A DNA stretch of 64,000 nt, taken from Enterococcus aquimarinus (GTDB lineage: Bacteria; Bacillota; Bacilli; Lactobacillales; Enterococcaceae). A program made the translations under genes and the position numbers. The stretch is from positions 1-64,000 of the forward strand of contig NZ_JXKD01000006.1 in assembly GCF_001885765.1 (NCBI RefSeq). The letters run 5' to 3'. The stretch's first letter is position 1. Each line of letters opens with the position of its first letter. Below are positions 9,039-18,356 of the stretch, in pieces. The notes beneath the pieces were generated by a model. That model made no database searches. It had not been told where the DNA came from and saw only the letters and a program-made list of their open reading frames with translations.

Positions 9039-9968
9039 ATGGCGAAAAATATGGCGAGTTCTTTTAATTTTTGTGCAAATAATGTCGTTCAAATGATTAC
9101 CAATATCGCTTTTTATGAGTTTATTTCGCTCCAATCTTATACCATCCATCCTGTCGACTCCTATAGTCTATTATTTATCGATTATGGTAAATTATCCGTT
9201 TGCATGCAGGGGGAAACATTCCATTTAAAAGAAGGGCACGTGTTCTTAATCCCTCCACAAACGGAATATACTTTTGAAACAAAAGAGAGCGCCGTTAACG
9301 TTCTACTTATTCGTTTTGTTTCAGATAACAGCGCCTTATTGACGTTACTTATCAACCAAACGATTGCATTAGCCGTTAGTCACCGAAACTTATTTGCACA
9401 TATCATGACCGAAGCCAAAAGCACCTTTCCACAGGTCGCAACAAATGTCTTTCAAACGACCGAACGCAATCGAATGAAAGATAGTCCAATTGGCGCAGAA
9501 ACACTGATTTATACTTACTTAGCACAGTTAATTGTTTTTATGGCCCGCACCCAGCAGTCGTTGGATAATGAACCCTTACAATCTTCCACTTCAATTAGCC
9601 TTATCAAAAAGCACTTTGAAAAAAAAGAAATTGATGACATCATTGGCTATATGGAAGAAAATCTTGATAAAAACTTTTCGATTGCTGAACTTTCTGAGTA
9701 CTTGTTTGTAAGCCCTTCCTATTTAAAGAAAAACTTTAAAAAAGAAACGGGCTATAGTGTCATTCATTTTTATCGTGTGTTAAAAATGGAACGAGCGAAA
9801 CAGTGGATCCGAGAAAATCAAATGAATTTTACGGAGGTTGCGTGTCGCCTCGGCTATGATACCTTGCATCATTTTTCGAATAGTTTTAAAAAATACACCG
9901 GACTCAGTCCAACTGCATACAAACATTCGATTCATACTATCGAATCAAAATTAGAAGATTTAACTTAA
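9039..9968 (+). CDS. AraC family transcriptional regulator
   Basis: The protein has a cupin-type sugar-sensing N-terminal domain (about residues 30-110, with GETFHLKEGHVFLIPP) and a C-terminal AraC double helix-turn-helix of about 100 residues, ending LGYDTLHHFSNSFKKYTGLSPTAYK. I place the start at 9039, preceded by GGAGGA seven bases away and giving 309 residues; an upstream ATG at 9015 has a poor ribosome site. It lies between two catabolic operons carrying paralogous genes and heads the rightward one, so it most likely controls both. Proteins of this type usually activate when their sugar binds. Confidence 0.9.
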   Translation: MAKNMASSFNFCANNVVQMITNIAFYEFISLQSYTIHPVDSYSLLFIDYGKLSVCMQGETFHLKEGHVFLIPPQTEYTFETKESAVNVLLIRFVSDNSALLTLLINQTIALAVSHRNLFAHIMTEAKSTFPQVATNVFQTTERNRMKDSPIGAETLIYTYLAQLIVFMARTQQSLDNEPLQSSTSISLIKKHFEKKEIDDIIGYMEENLDKNFSIAELSEYLFVSPSYLKKNFKKETGYSVIHFYRVLKMERAKQWIRENQMNFTEVACRLGYDTLHHFSNSFKKYTGLSPTAYKHSIHTIESKLEDLT

Positions 9969-9983
9969 GGAGGTTCACTCAAA

Positions 9984-10487
9984 TTGAAAATAGAACATCA
10001 TGCGATTTTAAAAGAAATGGAAAAAGGGACGATTGGAAAATTAACTTTTTCAAGATACGATGTCGCGACTGGCATTGCGCATGAACGACATTTAGAGTTG
10101 ATTTTAAAAGAGGCACTCCAATTTTTGCTTCAATGCCATCAATCAAATCTAGAAACATTATTTGCCTCTTGTGAACCAGACCATCAAGTTTATTTAATTA
10201 CGATGCAATTTCAAAACCAAAGTTTATCGAATCTTTTGATTGATGGTTCACCTAGCAATAATCAACACTTTAAAAAACAAATTGAACTGGTGAGTACTAA
10301 TGGTCTTTATCAATTTAATTCCGCGGATCCTCGTGGCTTTTCTTCAACATTTATTCAACCAGGAAACTATCAGCCAGAGTACGACGAAGCCTCGCTTGAA
10401 AATATTTGGCTATCGAATATCCTTTATCAAATTCAAGATAGTATCACTAAAAATCAAATTATTTACTTGGGAGGGACAGGCACATGA
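9984..10487 (+). CDS. Small protein, second copy of the Gfo/Idh C-terminal-like type
   Basis: A 167-residue protein of the same kind as the product of 8366-8833. IGKLTFSRYD near residue 17 corresponds to IGDLSFIRMSFYD there, and IELVSTNGLYQFN near residue 104 to MEFVGENGMIQFD. There is no nucleotide-binding motif, signal peptide or membrane helix. The end overlaps the start of the next oxidoreductase by four bases, as in the first copy. The start is TTG at 9984 with a strong AAGGAGG site. The function is unknown; an accessory subunit of the neighbouring enzyme is the simplest idea. Confidence 0.75.
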   Translation: MKIEHHAILKEMEKGTIGKLTFSRYDVATGIAHERHLELILKEALQFLLQCHQSNLETLFASCEPDHQVYLITMQFQNQSLSNLLIDGSPSNNQHFKKQIELVSTNGLYQFNSADPRGFSSTFIQPGNYQPEYDEASLENIWLSNILYQIQDSITKNQIIYLGGTGT

Positions 10488-11473
10488 AAGTTGGAATTAT
10501 TGGCTGCGCTCATATGCAAGCCAAAACCTATTGCCGTGCATTAAAGAAAATGGGCGTAGAAATAACCGGTGTCTTTGATCGCAATCCGATTCGTGGAACG
10601 ACTTTTGCCAAAGAACTTAGTATTCCGTTCTTTCCAAGCTTAGAAAAAATTCTGAAAACGCCAATGGATACTGCACTGATTTGCTCTGAGAATACGCTAC
10701 ACTACGACTACACATTAGCCTGTGCCTATCATAAAATGCATGTTATAGTCGAAAAACCGTTAGCATTAAAGAAAGAAGATGCCAAGCGGATGATCGTTGC
10801 TTGTTCAGAAAATAACGTGAAACTATTTGTTGCCCATCCTGTCCGTTACGCACAAACAGTCATTGAATTAAAAAAAAGATACGAAGCGAATGAACTCGGA
10901 AAAATCCTCGCAATCGTGGGGACAAACCACGGGAAAAATCCTGGCGGCTGGTTTATTGATAAAGAGCTATCGGGCGGTGGTGCACTACTTGATCATATGG
11001 TCCATATTATTGATCTTTCAAAGTGGATTTTTAAATTTGAGATTCACACTATTTATGCCCGCACAAATAGTCAACATGAGAAAGAAATTGAAGACTCTGC
11101 TTTGTTGCATCTACAGTTTACGAATGGTGTTTTTATGAGTCTTGATACTTCTTGGAATCGGCCAAAGAACTATCCCGTTTGGGGAGATGCCACGATGAAA
11201 ATCATCACAGATAAAGGAACAATTGATATTGACGGTTTTGGTCGACGTTCTGATCTTTACACAAAAGAAGCGCCCATGGTCAATCATTTTTACGAAAAAC
11301 CAATGGAACTTTCGATGTTAGAAGACTTTCAACGGTGTATCGACGAGGATTTACCCGTTACGATTTCGGGTAGTGACGGACTGTATCCAGTAGAAATTGC
11401 TGAACTTGCTTATTTATCTGCTAATCAAAAAAAAATGATTCTGCTCACTCAAAATCATTCAAAAACACCATAG
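10484..11473 (+). CDS. Gfo/Idh/MocA oxidoreductase, paralogue of the 7398 gene
   Basis: A 329-residue enzyme starting KVGIIGCAHMQAKTY, with VEKPLAL near residue 90. It has the same NHGKNPGGWFID and SLDTSWNRP motifs as the leftward paralogue, so both copies belong to one subfamily. Divergence is large enough that they probably act on different substrates or in opposite steps. It is third in the AraC-led operon, coupled to the preceding small gene and 13 bases before the next oxidoreductase. Confidence 0.9.
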   Translation: MKVGIIGCAHMQAKTYCRALKKMGVEITGVFDRNPIRGTTFAKELSIPFFPSLEKILKTPMDTALICSENTLHYDYTLACAYHKMHVIVEKPLALKKEDAKRMIVACSENNVKLFVAHPVRYAQTVIELKKRYEANELGKILAIVGTNHGKNPGGWFIDKELSGGGALLDHMVHIIDLSKWIFKFEIHTIYARTNSQHEKEIEDSALLHLQFTNGVFMSLDTSWNRPKNYPVWGDATMKIITDKGTIDIDGFGRRSDLYTKEAPMVNHFYEKPMELSMLEDFQRCIDEDLPVTISGSDGLYPVEIAELAYLSANQKKMILLTQNHSKTP

Positions 11474-11486
11474 GAGGAATCGTAAT

Positions 11487-12641
11487 ATGACAGTACGTTT
11501 TGGGATTATTGGTTTGGGAAACCGGGGGTATAAATATGCTTTGCGTACCATTCAAAAACATCAAGGAGCAGAAATCTTCATGGTCTGCGATACTTTTGGT
11601 CATCATTTTCATCATTTCCCACAAGCATTAACGACGAACGATTATCAAGAAGTACTCGACCACCCAGAAGTTGATGCGATCTTTATTGCGACCCCAGATG
11701 ATACCCACGCGGAAATTATTTTGGCTGCCATCAAAGCAAACAAACATATTTTATGTGAAAAACCGTTAGAAATTAGTGATGAAAAAGTCACTAAAATCGA
11801 AACGGCCCTGGAAAATTATGATAAAGCTTTCGAAGTGGGTTATGTCTTACGATACGCTCGTACTTATAGTAAAGTCAAAGAACTTATTACTAGTGGAATC
11901 ATTGGACAAGTTATTATGGCTAACGTCATCGATCACGTTCAGTATGGAGGATATGCCTATTTCCATGATTGGCATCGAACGCGTCAAAAATCGACGTCTC
12001 TTTTGCTCCAAAAAGCGACCCACTCACTCGATCTAATCAACTGGTATGTCAATAGTCGTCCTGAAAAAGTGGTCGCATTTGGTGATTTAATGGTCTTTGG
12101 TGAAGTCGGTGCCATTGAAAAATTCGGCAAACCCGTTCCTGATGATTTACACTGCGGAAATTGTCCAATTAGTGATACGTGTGAGGAGAGTATTCAAAAT
12201 TTAGCCAAAGAAAAAAACATCGCTTGGTCGGAACATTGGCCAGATAATTGTGTTTTTAACAGTGAAGTCGACGTTGATGATCACCAAACTGTCATGATTT
12301 ACTATGCAAATAAAGCAAAAGCAACTTATCAACTCTGCCAATTTGCTGCCTTTTACAAGCGAGAATTCCACTTTTTTGGTACGAAAGGAGAACTCTATTT
12401 CGATGATGTCAGTAATACCATCGTCGTCACCGATCGTCTAAAATCAGAAACCTTAACCTACCAAAATAATCATCAAGAAACAAATATGGAACCCGGCGAC
12501 GAGGAACAGCTACAGGATTTTCTCGATGCGATTCATACAGGTAAAACACCCGTATCAAATTTGGAATCCAGTGTCTTAGCAGGAAAGTTAGCACTTGCCG
12601 CTCAGCGTTCGATTGACCATGAAACGATCGAAATAATTTAA
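11487..12641 (+). CDS. Gfo/Idh/MocA oxidoreductase with a four-cysteine motif
   Basis: A 384-residue protein with the Rossmann start FGIIGLGNRGYKYA and CEKPLEI near residue 90. In the C-terminal domain it carries Cys223, Cys226, Cys232 and Cys255 (CGNCPISDTC and then DNCVF), a spacing that suggests a bound metal or iron-sulfur centre. HRTRQKS and KATHSLDLINW give the likely substrate histidine. It ends the AraC-led operon just before a strong bidirectional terminator. A related subfamily with these cysteines occurs among bacterial sugar dehydrogenases, but I know of no firm function for the motif. Confidence 0.88.
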   Translation: MTVRFGIIGLGNRGYKYALRTIQKHQGAEIFMVCDTFGHHFHHFPQALTTNDYQEVLDHPEVDAIFIATPDDTHAEIILAAIKANKHILCEKPLEISDEKVTKIETALENYDKAFEVGYVLRYARTYSKVKELITSGIIGQVIMANVIDHVQYGGYAYFHDWHRTRQKSTSLLLQKATHSLDLINWYVNSRPEKVVAFGDLMVFGEVGAIEKFGKPVPDDLHCGNCPISDTCEESIQNLAKEKNIAWSEHWPDNCVFNSEVDVDDHQTVMIYYANKAKATYQLCQFAAFYKREFHFFGTKGELYFDDVSNTIVVTDRLKSETLTYQNNHQETNMEPGDEEQLQDFLDAIHTGKTPVSNLESSVLAGKLALAAQRSIDHETIEII

Positions 12642-12649
12642 TCAAAAAA

Positions 12650-12735
12650 GCGCAACGATAACGATAATGCCCCCAAAAAATTAGATTTTTAGGTCTAATT
12701 TTTTTGGGGGCACTATAAAACGTTGCGCTTTTTTT
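12650..12735. terminator. Nested bidirectional terminator
   Basis: An outer stem GCGCAACG/CGTTGCGC encloses an inner stem of TGCCCCCAAAAAA-TTAGA and TCTAA-TTTTTTGGGGGCA. The T-rich run after the outer arm (TTTTTTT) serves rightward transcripts, and an A-rich stretch before it serves leftward ones. It separates two converging genes. Confidence 0.9.
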
Positions 12736-12742
12736 AGCTTGC

Positions 12743-13918
12743 TCAATTCCACGAAGTCATCGCTGGTAAATCCGATCCGATTAATGGTTTACACCACTGA
12801 ATAAAGGCCGGAGTCACACCATTATTTGTTTCATTAATAAACAATGCCGGTAATTTCTTTTCAATTAACATGACCTCTTCAAGTGGCACTAGAACGGTTT
12901 CGATTTGGTACGTCGGTACAGCTTGTCTTTGCAAGGCAACCATTTTCCCTGTTTGCCCTTGCGTAATGGCTTGCACGGCTTCTACTCCAACTAGAATGGC
13001 TTCTTTTACATCAACTTCGCTTTGTAAAGCAATCGATGCGCGACCTAAAAGTCCTGGTTTTTCTGCCCGCGCTCGATAGCCAACTTTTTGTGTAATTAAA
13101 TCCGCTAAATAAAAACTCACACCGCCAAATTGGGCAGCTCGTCCGGTAGAATGCTCACCCGATTGTCCAATTGGTTTTCCAGTAGCATCCCGCAAGCCTT
13201 CACTCACGACAATCACAAACCCTTTTTTTACTTGAAGCTTCTGTTTCACATCCGCTAAAAATCGATTTTCATCAAAAGGAACTTCCGGTAAATAAATGAG
13301 TTCTGGTGCATAGACACCCGATTCATCGGCCAGCGCACTCGCTGCAGCAACCCAACCAGCATTTCTTCCAGAGGCTTCAATGATGACAATTCGAGTCGCT
13401 AAACTTTTCACATCGCAGCAAACCTCTTTGACACTTTGGGCTATATAGCGGGCCGCACTCGCATATCCCGGACAATGATCCGTCACGCCAATATCATTAT
13501 CCATTGTTTTCGGAATCCCGATGACTTGAATATCGACTGCTTCTTTCTGACATAATTGAAATAATTTCCCACAAGTATCCATCGTACCATTACCACCATT
13601 GAATAATACGTACTTAATCTCAAATTTCTTTAAAATAGCAATCATTTTCCGATAATCTTTTTCTTCGAGCGCATCTCTGGACGTCCCAATCGCGGTTCCA
13701 GGTGAGGTTAACAGTGTATTCAGCATTTCTGGTGTTCGGTTCGTCAAATCAAGTAATTCTTCTCTTAACAAACCACCCGTTCCATTTTTTGCACCATATA
13801 TCTTATGAATCTTTTCCGATTGACTCGCTTTGGTAATCACCCCATACAACGAAGCATTTAATACAGCTGTTGGTCCACCACCATGTATCACTAATAAATT
13901 GCTTGTCACCTTCGCCAC
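12743..13918 (-). CDS. Phosphofructokinase-family protein (PfkA-like)
   Basis: A 391-residue member of the ATP/PPi-dependent 6-phosphofructokinase family. The phosphate loop is HGGGPTAVLNA near residue 12, the nucleotide loop GGNGT at 108-112, and the catalytic loop PKTMDND at 136-142 with the expected base Asp140. Asn110 replaces the usual Asp, Gly111 is the ATP-type residue, and Lys137 is the PPi-type residue, so phosphate-donor choice is uncertain. The start codon is GTG at 13918; a second GTG at 13909 with a GAGGTG site is an alternative. It stands alone, converging on the Gfo/Idh operon. It could be a second PFK used during pentose or uronate growth. Confidence 0.85.
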   Translation of the reverse strand: MAKVTSNLLVIHGGGPTAVLNASLYGVITKASQSEKIHKIYGAKNGTGGLLREELLDLTNRTPEMLNTLLTSPGTAIGTSRDALEEKDYRKMIAILKKFEIKYVLFNGGNGTMDTCGKLFQLCQKEAVDIQVIGIPKTMDNDIGVTDHCPGYASAARYIAQSVKEVCCDVKSLATRIVIIEASGRNAGWVAAASALADESGVYAPELIYLPEVPFDENRFLADVKQKLQVKKGFVIVVSEGLRDATGKPIGQSGEHSTGRAAQFGGVSFYLADLITQKVGYRARAEKPGLLGRASIALQSEVDVKEAILVGVEAVQAITQGQTGKMVALQRQAVPTYQIETVLVPLEEVMLIEKKLPALFINETNNGVTPAFIQWCKPLIGSDLPAMTSWN

Positions 13919-13995
13919 CTCACCTTTTTGTTTGATAAGATTAGTATAACAGGGAAATTATAAGATAGTTATAAGAAAGATGACGCTTACAAAAA

Positions 13996-14172
13996 ATGCT
14001 TATTTATCTATCAAATGAAGATAACAAGGTTTACTACTTGAAAGCTATAAACACAGGAAATCAGCACCAGCATTTAACATTAAACCTCCCATCAACTATT
14101 TCTTCTGCGAATGGAGAAATGCTTCAAAGTGAAAGTGTAAAAGCAAAAAACAATCTTAATTTCTATGGTTAA
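13996..14172 (+). pseudogene. Possible 3' remnant of an arabinofuranosidase-like gene
   Basis: A 58-codon open frame starts at an ATG with no convincing ribosome site. Its product (VYYLKAINTGNQHQHLTLNL near residue 12, then VKAKNNLNF near the end) resembles the C-terminal beta-sandwich of GH51-type enzymes, where a YLK-VNT-strand pattern is common. The composition looks coding although nothing upstream continues it. It is most easily read as debris from a lost glycosidase gene, but the assignment rests on a short pattern. Confidence 0.35.
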
Positions 14173-14295
14173 ACAGATTATCAAATATAACCAACACCTA
14201 TTTCGTATTTTGTAGAAAATAAAAAATGAATATCATCGCAGAACCTCATTTTATTATCGCAATAAGAATAGATAAATAATCCTTTTAAATAGAAT

Positions 14296-14339
14296 TCCCA
14301 CCTTCATTTGAGAAGATACTTACTCAAATGAAGATGGGA
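14296..14339 (-). terminator. Hairpin after the ABC importer operon
   Basis: The arms TCCCA-CTTCATTTGAG and CTCAAATGAAG-TGGGA form a long stem with one mismatch and a ten-base loop, about 70 bases beyond the permease stop. The T run after it is weak, so termination may be partial. Confidence 0.5.
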
Positions 14340-14406
14340 TATTTTACGAATTATTATTGTATAACAGAAATATTTATTAATACTTTCTGTCAAACTAAAA
14401 AATAAT

Positions 14407-15609
14407 TTATGCTACTTTTTTCTTCTTATTATAAATATCAAGGACAACTGCTAATAAGAGGATCAATCCTTTAATAGCTTGTTGCCAATCGACCCCAATT
14501 CCCAATATAGACATTCCATTATTTAAAACACCCATTACTAAACCACCAATGATTGCTCCCATAATAGTTCCAATTCCACCTGAGGTAGATGCGCCTCCAA
14601 AATAAACTGCAGCCATGGCATCAAGTTCCATTGATGTTCCTGCCTGTGGTGTTGCTGCATTTAAGCGTGCTGCCAAAATTAAACCTGCCAAAGCAGCCAT
14701 CGCTCCCATGTTAACAAATACCCAAAAGGTTATTTTTTTCGTTTTAATACCAGAGAGTTGCGCAGCTTTTTTATTACCTCCCGTAGCATATATTTGACGT
14801 CCCGCTACTGTTTTGTTTGTCAAGAAACTATAAACAGCAACAATCACTCCTAAAATAATCAAAATAATTGGATAACCTTTGTAAGATGCAAAAATATAAG
14901 TCACACCAATCGTCACGACACTAATAAATAATGACTTAAATAAAAAGGCATTCATCGATTCGATTTCAAATAAATTTTTCTTGCGGCGTTCTCTGGATTT
15001 CCATTGACTGAATATTAAAGTAAGAGCGATAATAATCCCTATCATCATCGATACAAGATGTAATGAACTACCTTCAGTAATATCAGGTAAATAACCTGTA
15101 GAAATTTTTTGGAAGATTTCTGGGAAAGGTGCTAATGACTGACCTCCTAATAAGACTTGCGTCAATCCTCTAAACATTAATAAACCCGCTAGAGTCACAA
15201 TAAACGCAGGTATTTCCACGTATGCTACCCAAAAACCTTGCCATGCACCAATTAAAGCACCCATTAAAATACATAATGGAACGGCTAGCCATGGACTCAT
15301 ATTATAATTAACCATTAATAACCCGGCCAGTGCTCCGACAAAAGCCATTACTGAACCAACTGATAAATCAACATGTCCAAGTAACACAACGAGTAACATT
15401 CCAGCCGCTAAGACTAAAATATGACTGTTTTGTAACACTAAGTTTGTAATATTTAATGGTCTCCAAAAGATCCCATCCGTCATCAATTGAAATGCGATTA
15501 ACAATGCTACTAAAATAATCACCATACTATAGCGTCTAAAAAGATCATTTATTTTATCTTTAAATGAAAATTTCTTTTTTTCCTCAGCTAATTTTGTTGT
15601 GTTTTCCAT
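14407..15609 (-). CDS. Sugar ABC transporter permease, XylH/GguB type
   Basis: A 400-residue permease of the ribose/xylose class with about ten hydrophobic segments and the conserved AGMLLVVLLGHVDLSVGSVMAF stretch near residue 70 and AVYFGGASTSGG near residue 335. A cytoplasmic loop rich in basic residues (SRERRKKN) occurs near residue 207, as in XylH-like proteins. It ends the three-gene importer operon, one base after the ATPase gene. The likely substrate is a monosaccharide such as xylose, arabinose or galactose. Confidence 0.92.
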   Translation of the reverse strand: MENTTKLAEEKKKFSFKDKINDLFRRYSMVIILVALLIAFQLMTDGIFWRPLNITNLVLQNSHILVLAAGMLLVVLLGHVDLSVGSVMAFVGALAGLLMVNYNMSPWLAVPLCILMGALIGAWQGFWVAYVEIPAFIVTLAGLLMFRGLTQVLLGGQSLAPFPEIFQKISTGYLPDITEGSSLHLVSMMIGIIIALTLIFSQWKSRERRKKNLFEIESMNAFLFKSLFISVVTIGVTYIFASYKGYPIILIILGVIVAVYSFLTNKTVAGRQIYATGGNKKAAQLSGIKTKKITFWVFVNMGAMAALAGLILAARLNAATPQAGTSMELDAMAAVYFGGASTSGGIGTIMGAIIGGLVMGVLNNGMSILGIGVDWQQAIKGLILLLAVVLDIYNKKKKVA

Positions 15610-15610
15610 C

Positions 15611-17143
15611 TTACGCCATCTCCTTTTTTTCCAAAGTCATTAGATTCATTAACAATTCTTGTGTAGCATCTTCTCGAAGGACTTCTCCTGTGATTTGCCC
15701 ATCATTCATGGTATAAATACGATCACACATTCCAATAATTTCCGGTAGTTCTGAAGAGATGATACAAATAGCTTTCCCACTGGCAGCCATTTCTTCAATA
15801 ATTGTATAAATTTCGTATTTAGCCCCCACATCAATTCCTCTTGTAGGTTCATCTAAAAATAATACGTCAGGTTCTGTCATAAGCCATTTGGAAAGGACAA
15901 CTTTTTGTTGGTTCCCTCCGCTGAGACTACCCACATTTTGAAAAATCGAACTTGTCTTGGTTCTCATTTTTTTACGATATTCTTCTGCCTTATTTATTTC
16001 TTTTTCTTTATCTAGAATCCCGCTTTTGCTAATCCGATTCAAGCTAGCAATCGTTGTATTTTCACGAATATCCATTAAAAGGTTTAATCCTAAAGCTTTT
16101 CGGTCTTCTGAGACATAGGCGAGACCATTTTCTACAGCAGTTGGAACATTTCTCACTGAAATTTCTTTTCCATCTTTATATACCGTTCCAGTAATTTTAC
16201 TACCATATGAGTGACCAAAAACGCTCATTGCAAATTCTGTTCTCCCAGCACCCATTAGCCCTGCGATTCCGACGATTTCACCCCGTCTTATGTTAAGGTT
16301 GATATTTTTGCTCATCAAACGCGTGGCATTCGTTGGATGATACACGGTCCAATCCTTCACTTCAAAATAAATTTCTCCAATATTTGGATATCTGTCAGGA
16401 TAGCGGTTCGTTAGATCGCGTCCAACCATACCACGGATAATTCTTTCTTCGCTGATATCATCGTTTTCTAGGGTTTCAATCGTTTGACCATCTCGTAAAA
16501 TTGTAATACGATCGGCAACACTCACAATTTCATTTAGTTTATGAGAAATAATGATAGAGGTTATCCCTTGTTCTCTGAATTCCTTTATTAATTCCAGTAA
16601 GTTCGCACTTTCTTCTTCGTTCAACGCTGCAGTCGGTTCATCAAGTATTAATAACTTTACCGATTTCGCAAATGCCTTAGCGATTTCAACGAGTTGTTGT
16701 TGACCAACTCCAATTTGTGAAATCAAAAGATTCGGATCAATATGTAAGCCTACTTTTTTTAATAGACTTTCCGTTTTTTTCTCTGTTAAATCCCAATCAA
16801 TCACGCCATACTTACTTTGTTCATTTCCTAGAAAAATATTTTCTTTAATAGATAAATAAGGGCTAAGTGCTAATTCTTGATGAATAATAACAATACCTTC
16901 ACGTTCACTATCTCTTAAATCTTTGTACTGACAAATTTCTCCGTCGTAAATAATATCACCAGTATAGCTTCCATAAGGGTAAAGGCCACTTAATACATTC
17001 ATTAACGTTGACTTTCCAGCCCCGTTTTCCCCACATAGAGCATGTATTTCACCACGATTTATCCTTAAATTTACTTTATCTAATGCCTTAACACCGGAGA
17101 ATTGCTTTCCAATATTTTTCATTTCTAATATAATATCAGTCAT
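15611..17143 (-). CDS. Sugar ABC transporter ATPase with two ABC domains, XylG/GguA type
   Basis: The 510-residue protein carries two ABC modules, as in all ribose/xylose-type importers. The first has Walker [10 protein letters not shown] near residue 39, an IGVGQQQ signature-like block and [11 protein letters not shown]. The second has the usual degenerate P-loop GLMGAGRTE, then LSGGNQQKV and [12 protein letters not shown]. It hydrolyses ATP to drive import through the permease encoded next. A long palindrome lies between it and the binding-protein gene. Confidence 0.95.
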   Translation of the reverse strand: MTDIILEMKNIGKQFSGVKALDKVNLRINRGEIHALCGENGAGKSTLMNVLSGLYPYGSYTGDIIYDGEICQYKDLRDSEREGIVIIHQELALSPYLSIKENIFLGNEQSKYGVIDWDLTEKKTESLLKKVGLHIDPNLLISQIGVGQQQLVEIAKAFAKSVKLLILDEPTAALNEEESANLLELIKEFREQGITSIIISHKLNEIVSVADRITILRDGQTIETLENDDISEERIIRGMVGRDLTNRYPDRYPNIGEIYFEVKDWTVYHPTNATRLMSKNINLNIRRGEIVGIAGLMGAGRTEFAMSVFGHSYGSKITGTVYKDGKEISVRNVPTAVENGLAYVSEDRKALGLNLLMDIRENTTIASLNRISKSGILDKEKEINKAEEYRKKMRTKTSSIFQNVGSLSGGNQQKVVLSKWLMTEPDVLFLDEPTRGIDVGAKYEIYTIIEEMAASGKAICIISSELPEIIGMCDRIYTMNDGQITGEVLREDATQELLMNLMTLEKKEMA

Positions 17144-17212
17144 ACTTGAACATCCTTTCTTCCATAAATTCCCGCATTTCCCGGAAGTACCTATATCATT
17201 CTCTTTTGATAG

Positions 17213-17252
17213 GCACAGTAGGTAGAAATCAATTGATTTCTACCTACTGTGC
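17213..17252 (-). promoter_or_regulatory. Perfect 40-base palindrome between binding-protein and ATPase genes
   Basis: GCACAGTAGGTAGAAATCAA is followed directly by its exact complement. As RNA it forms a very stable hairpin with little loop. There is no T run after it on the minus strand, so it more probably protects the upstream binding-protein mRNA or slows polymerase than terminates transcription. Confidence 0.75.
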
Positions 17253-17258
17253 TATGCC

Positions 17259-18356
17259 TTATTTCAAATCATCTTCCGTATAATAATCAGTATCGATTAA
17301 TTCAACTTTATAGTTTTCTAAGTCAACAGAAACAGGATTCGCAAGGTATGTAGGAATTACCTTGACACTATTGTCATACGTTTCAGTATCATTTACAGGA
17401 ACTTCTTCCTCATTGTAGATGGCTTCAATCATATCAATCGTATTTTTTGCCAATACTCTTGTATCTTTAAAGATAGTCTGCGTTTGTTCACCCGCAATAA
17501 TTGATTTCACTCCTGCTACTGTTGCATCTTGGCCTGTAATAACAGGTAAAGGTTTATCAGAAGAGCCATATCCTACTCCTTTTAATGAAGAAATAATTCC
17601 TAAACTAATCGGGTCGTATGGTGATAAAACTGCGTCCAACGTTTTATCTGTATAGTTCGCACTCAACAAATTATCCATACGAGCTTGCGCAGTAGAACCA
17701 TCCCAACGTAGAGTAGCAATTTGATTGAAACTAGTCTGTCCAGAAGGAACAACCAATTGACCGTTATCAAAATAAGGTTGTAGAACTGACATTACACCAT
17801 TATAGTTAATTAATGCGTTGTTATCGTCCGGTGAACCACCAAATAGTTCAATCGTAAATGGCCCTTCGCCTTCTTTTAATTTTAATTTTTCTTCAATATA
17901 TGAAGCTTGTAACACCCCTACACCAAAGTTATCAAATGTAGCATAATAATCGACATTTTCAGAATTCATCAGTAAACGGTCGTAGGCAATCACTTTAATT
18001 TCTTCATCTTTGGCTTTTTGTAAGACATCCGTCAATGCTGAGCCATCGATTGAGGCAATTACGAGTGTATCTACCCCTTTAGTAATCATATTTTCAATTT
18101 GTGCCACTTGATTCTCTACTTTATCTTCTCCATATTGTAAATCAGTTTTGTAACCTAATTTTTCTAATTCTTCCACCATGTTATTTCCATCGCCAATCCA
18201 ACGCTCAGCAGATTTTGTTGGCATCGCAATTCCAATATATCCTTTATCACCAGATCCGCCACTACTACTTCCTTCCGCACTACTACAAGCAGCTAAAGCA
18301 ACACCGGCTAATAGTGTCGTTGCAACTAATACCATTTTCTTCATTTGAAGTTTCAT
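17259..18356 (-). CDS. Sugar-binding lipoprotein, ChvE/XylF type
   Basis: A 365-residue periplasmic-binding-protein fold of the ribose class. The signal ends ALAAC with the lipid cysteine at 24, followed by a Ser/Gly linker. [40 protein letters not shown] and [20 protein letters not shown] are typical of ChvE and XylF, which bind arabinose, xylose, galactose or glucose. It leads the importer operon. A cre-like site and a divergent sensor set upstream point to induction by the sugar and repression by glucose. Confidence 0.92.
   Translation of the reverse strand: MKLQMKKMVLVATTLLAGVALAACSSAEGSSSGGSGDKGYIGIAMPTKSAERWIGDGNNMVEELEKLGYKTDLQYGEDKVENQVAQIENMITKGVDTLVIASIDGSALTDVLQKAKDEEIKVIAYDRLLMNSENVDYYATFDNFGVGVLQASYIEEKLKLKEGEGPFTIELFGGSPDDNNALINYNGVMSVLQPYFDNGQLVVPSGQTSFNQIATLRWDGSTAQARMDNLLSANYTDKTLDAVLSPYDPISLGIISSLKGVGYGSSDKPLPVITGQDATVAGVKSIIAGEQTQTIFKDTRVLAKNTIDMIEAIYNEEEVPVNDTETYDNSVKVIPTYLANPVSVDLENYKVELIDTDYYTEDDLK

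Larger units (their letters stand above)
13919..14406. other. Intergenic region with a gene remnant and a hairpin
   Basis: These 488 bases hold no intact gene. They carry a short open frame that looks like a glycosidase 3' remnant (13996-14172) and a hairpin at the end of the ABC importer operon (14296-14339). The rest is AT-rich with no feature I could support. Confidence 0.6.

Noticed and set aside
8880-9149. Minus-strand 89-residue frame over the AraC start
   Set aside because: It overlaps the AraC gene and its promoter on the other strand and has no recognisable motif.
12427-12645. 72-residue minus-strand frame near the terminator
   Set aside because: It is antisense to the end of the cysteine-motif oxidoreductase and has no motif or start signal.
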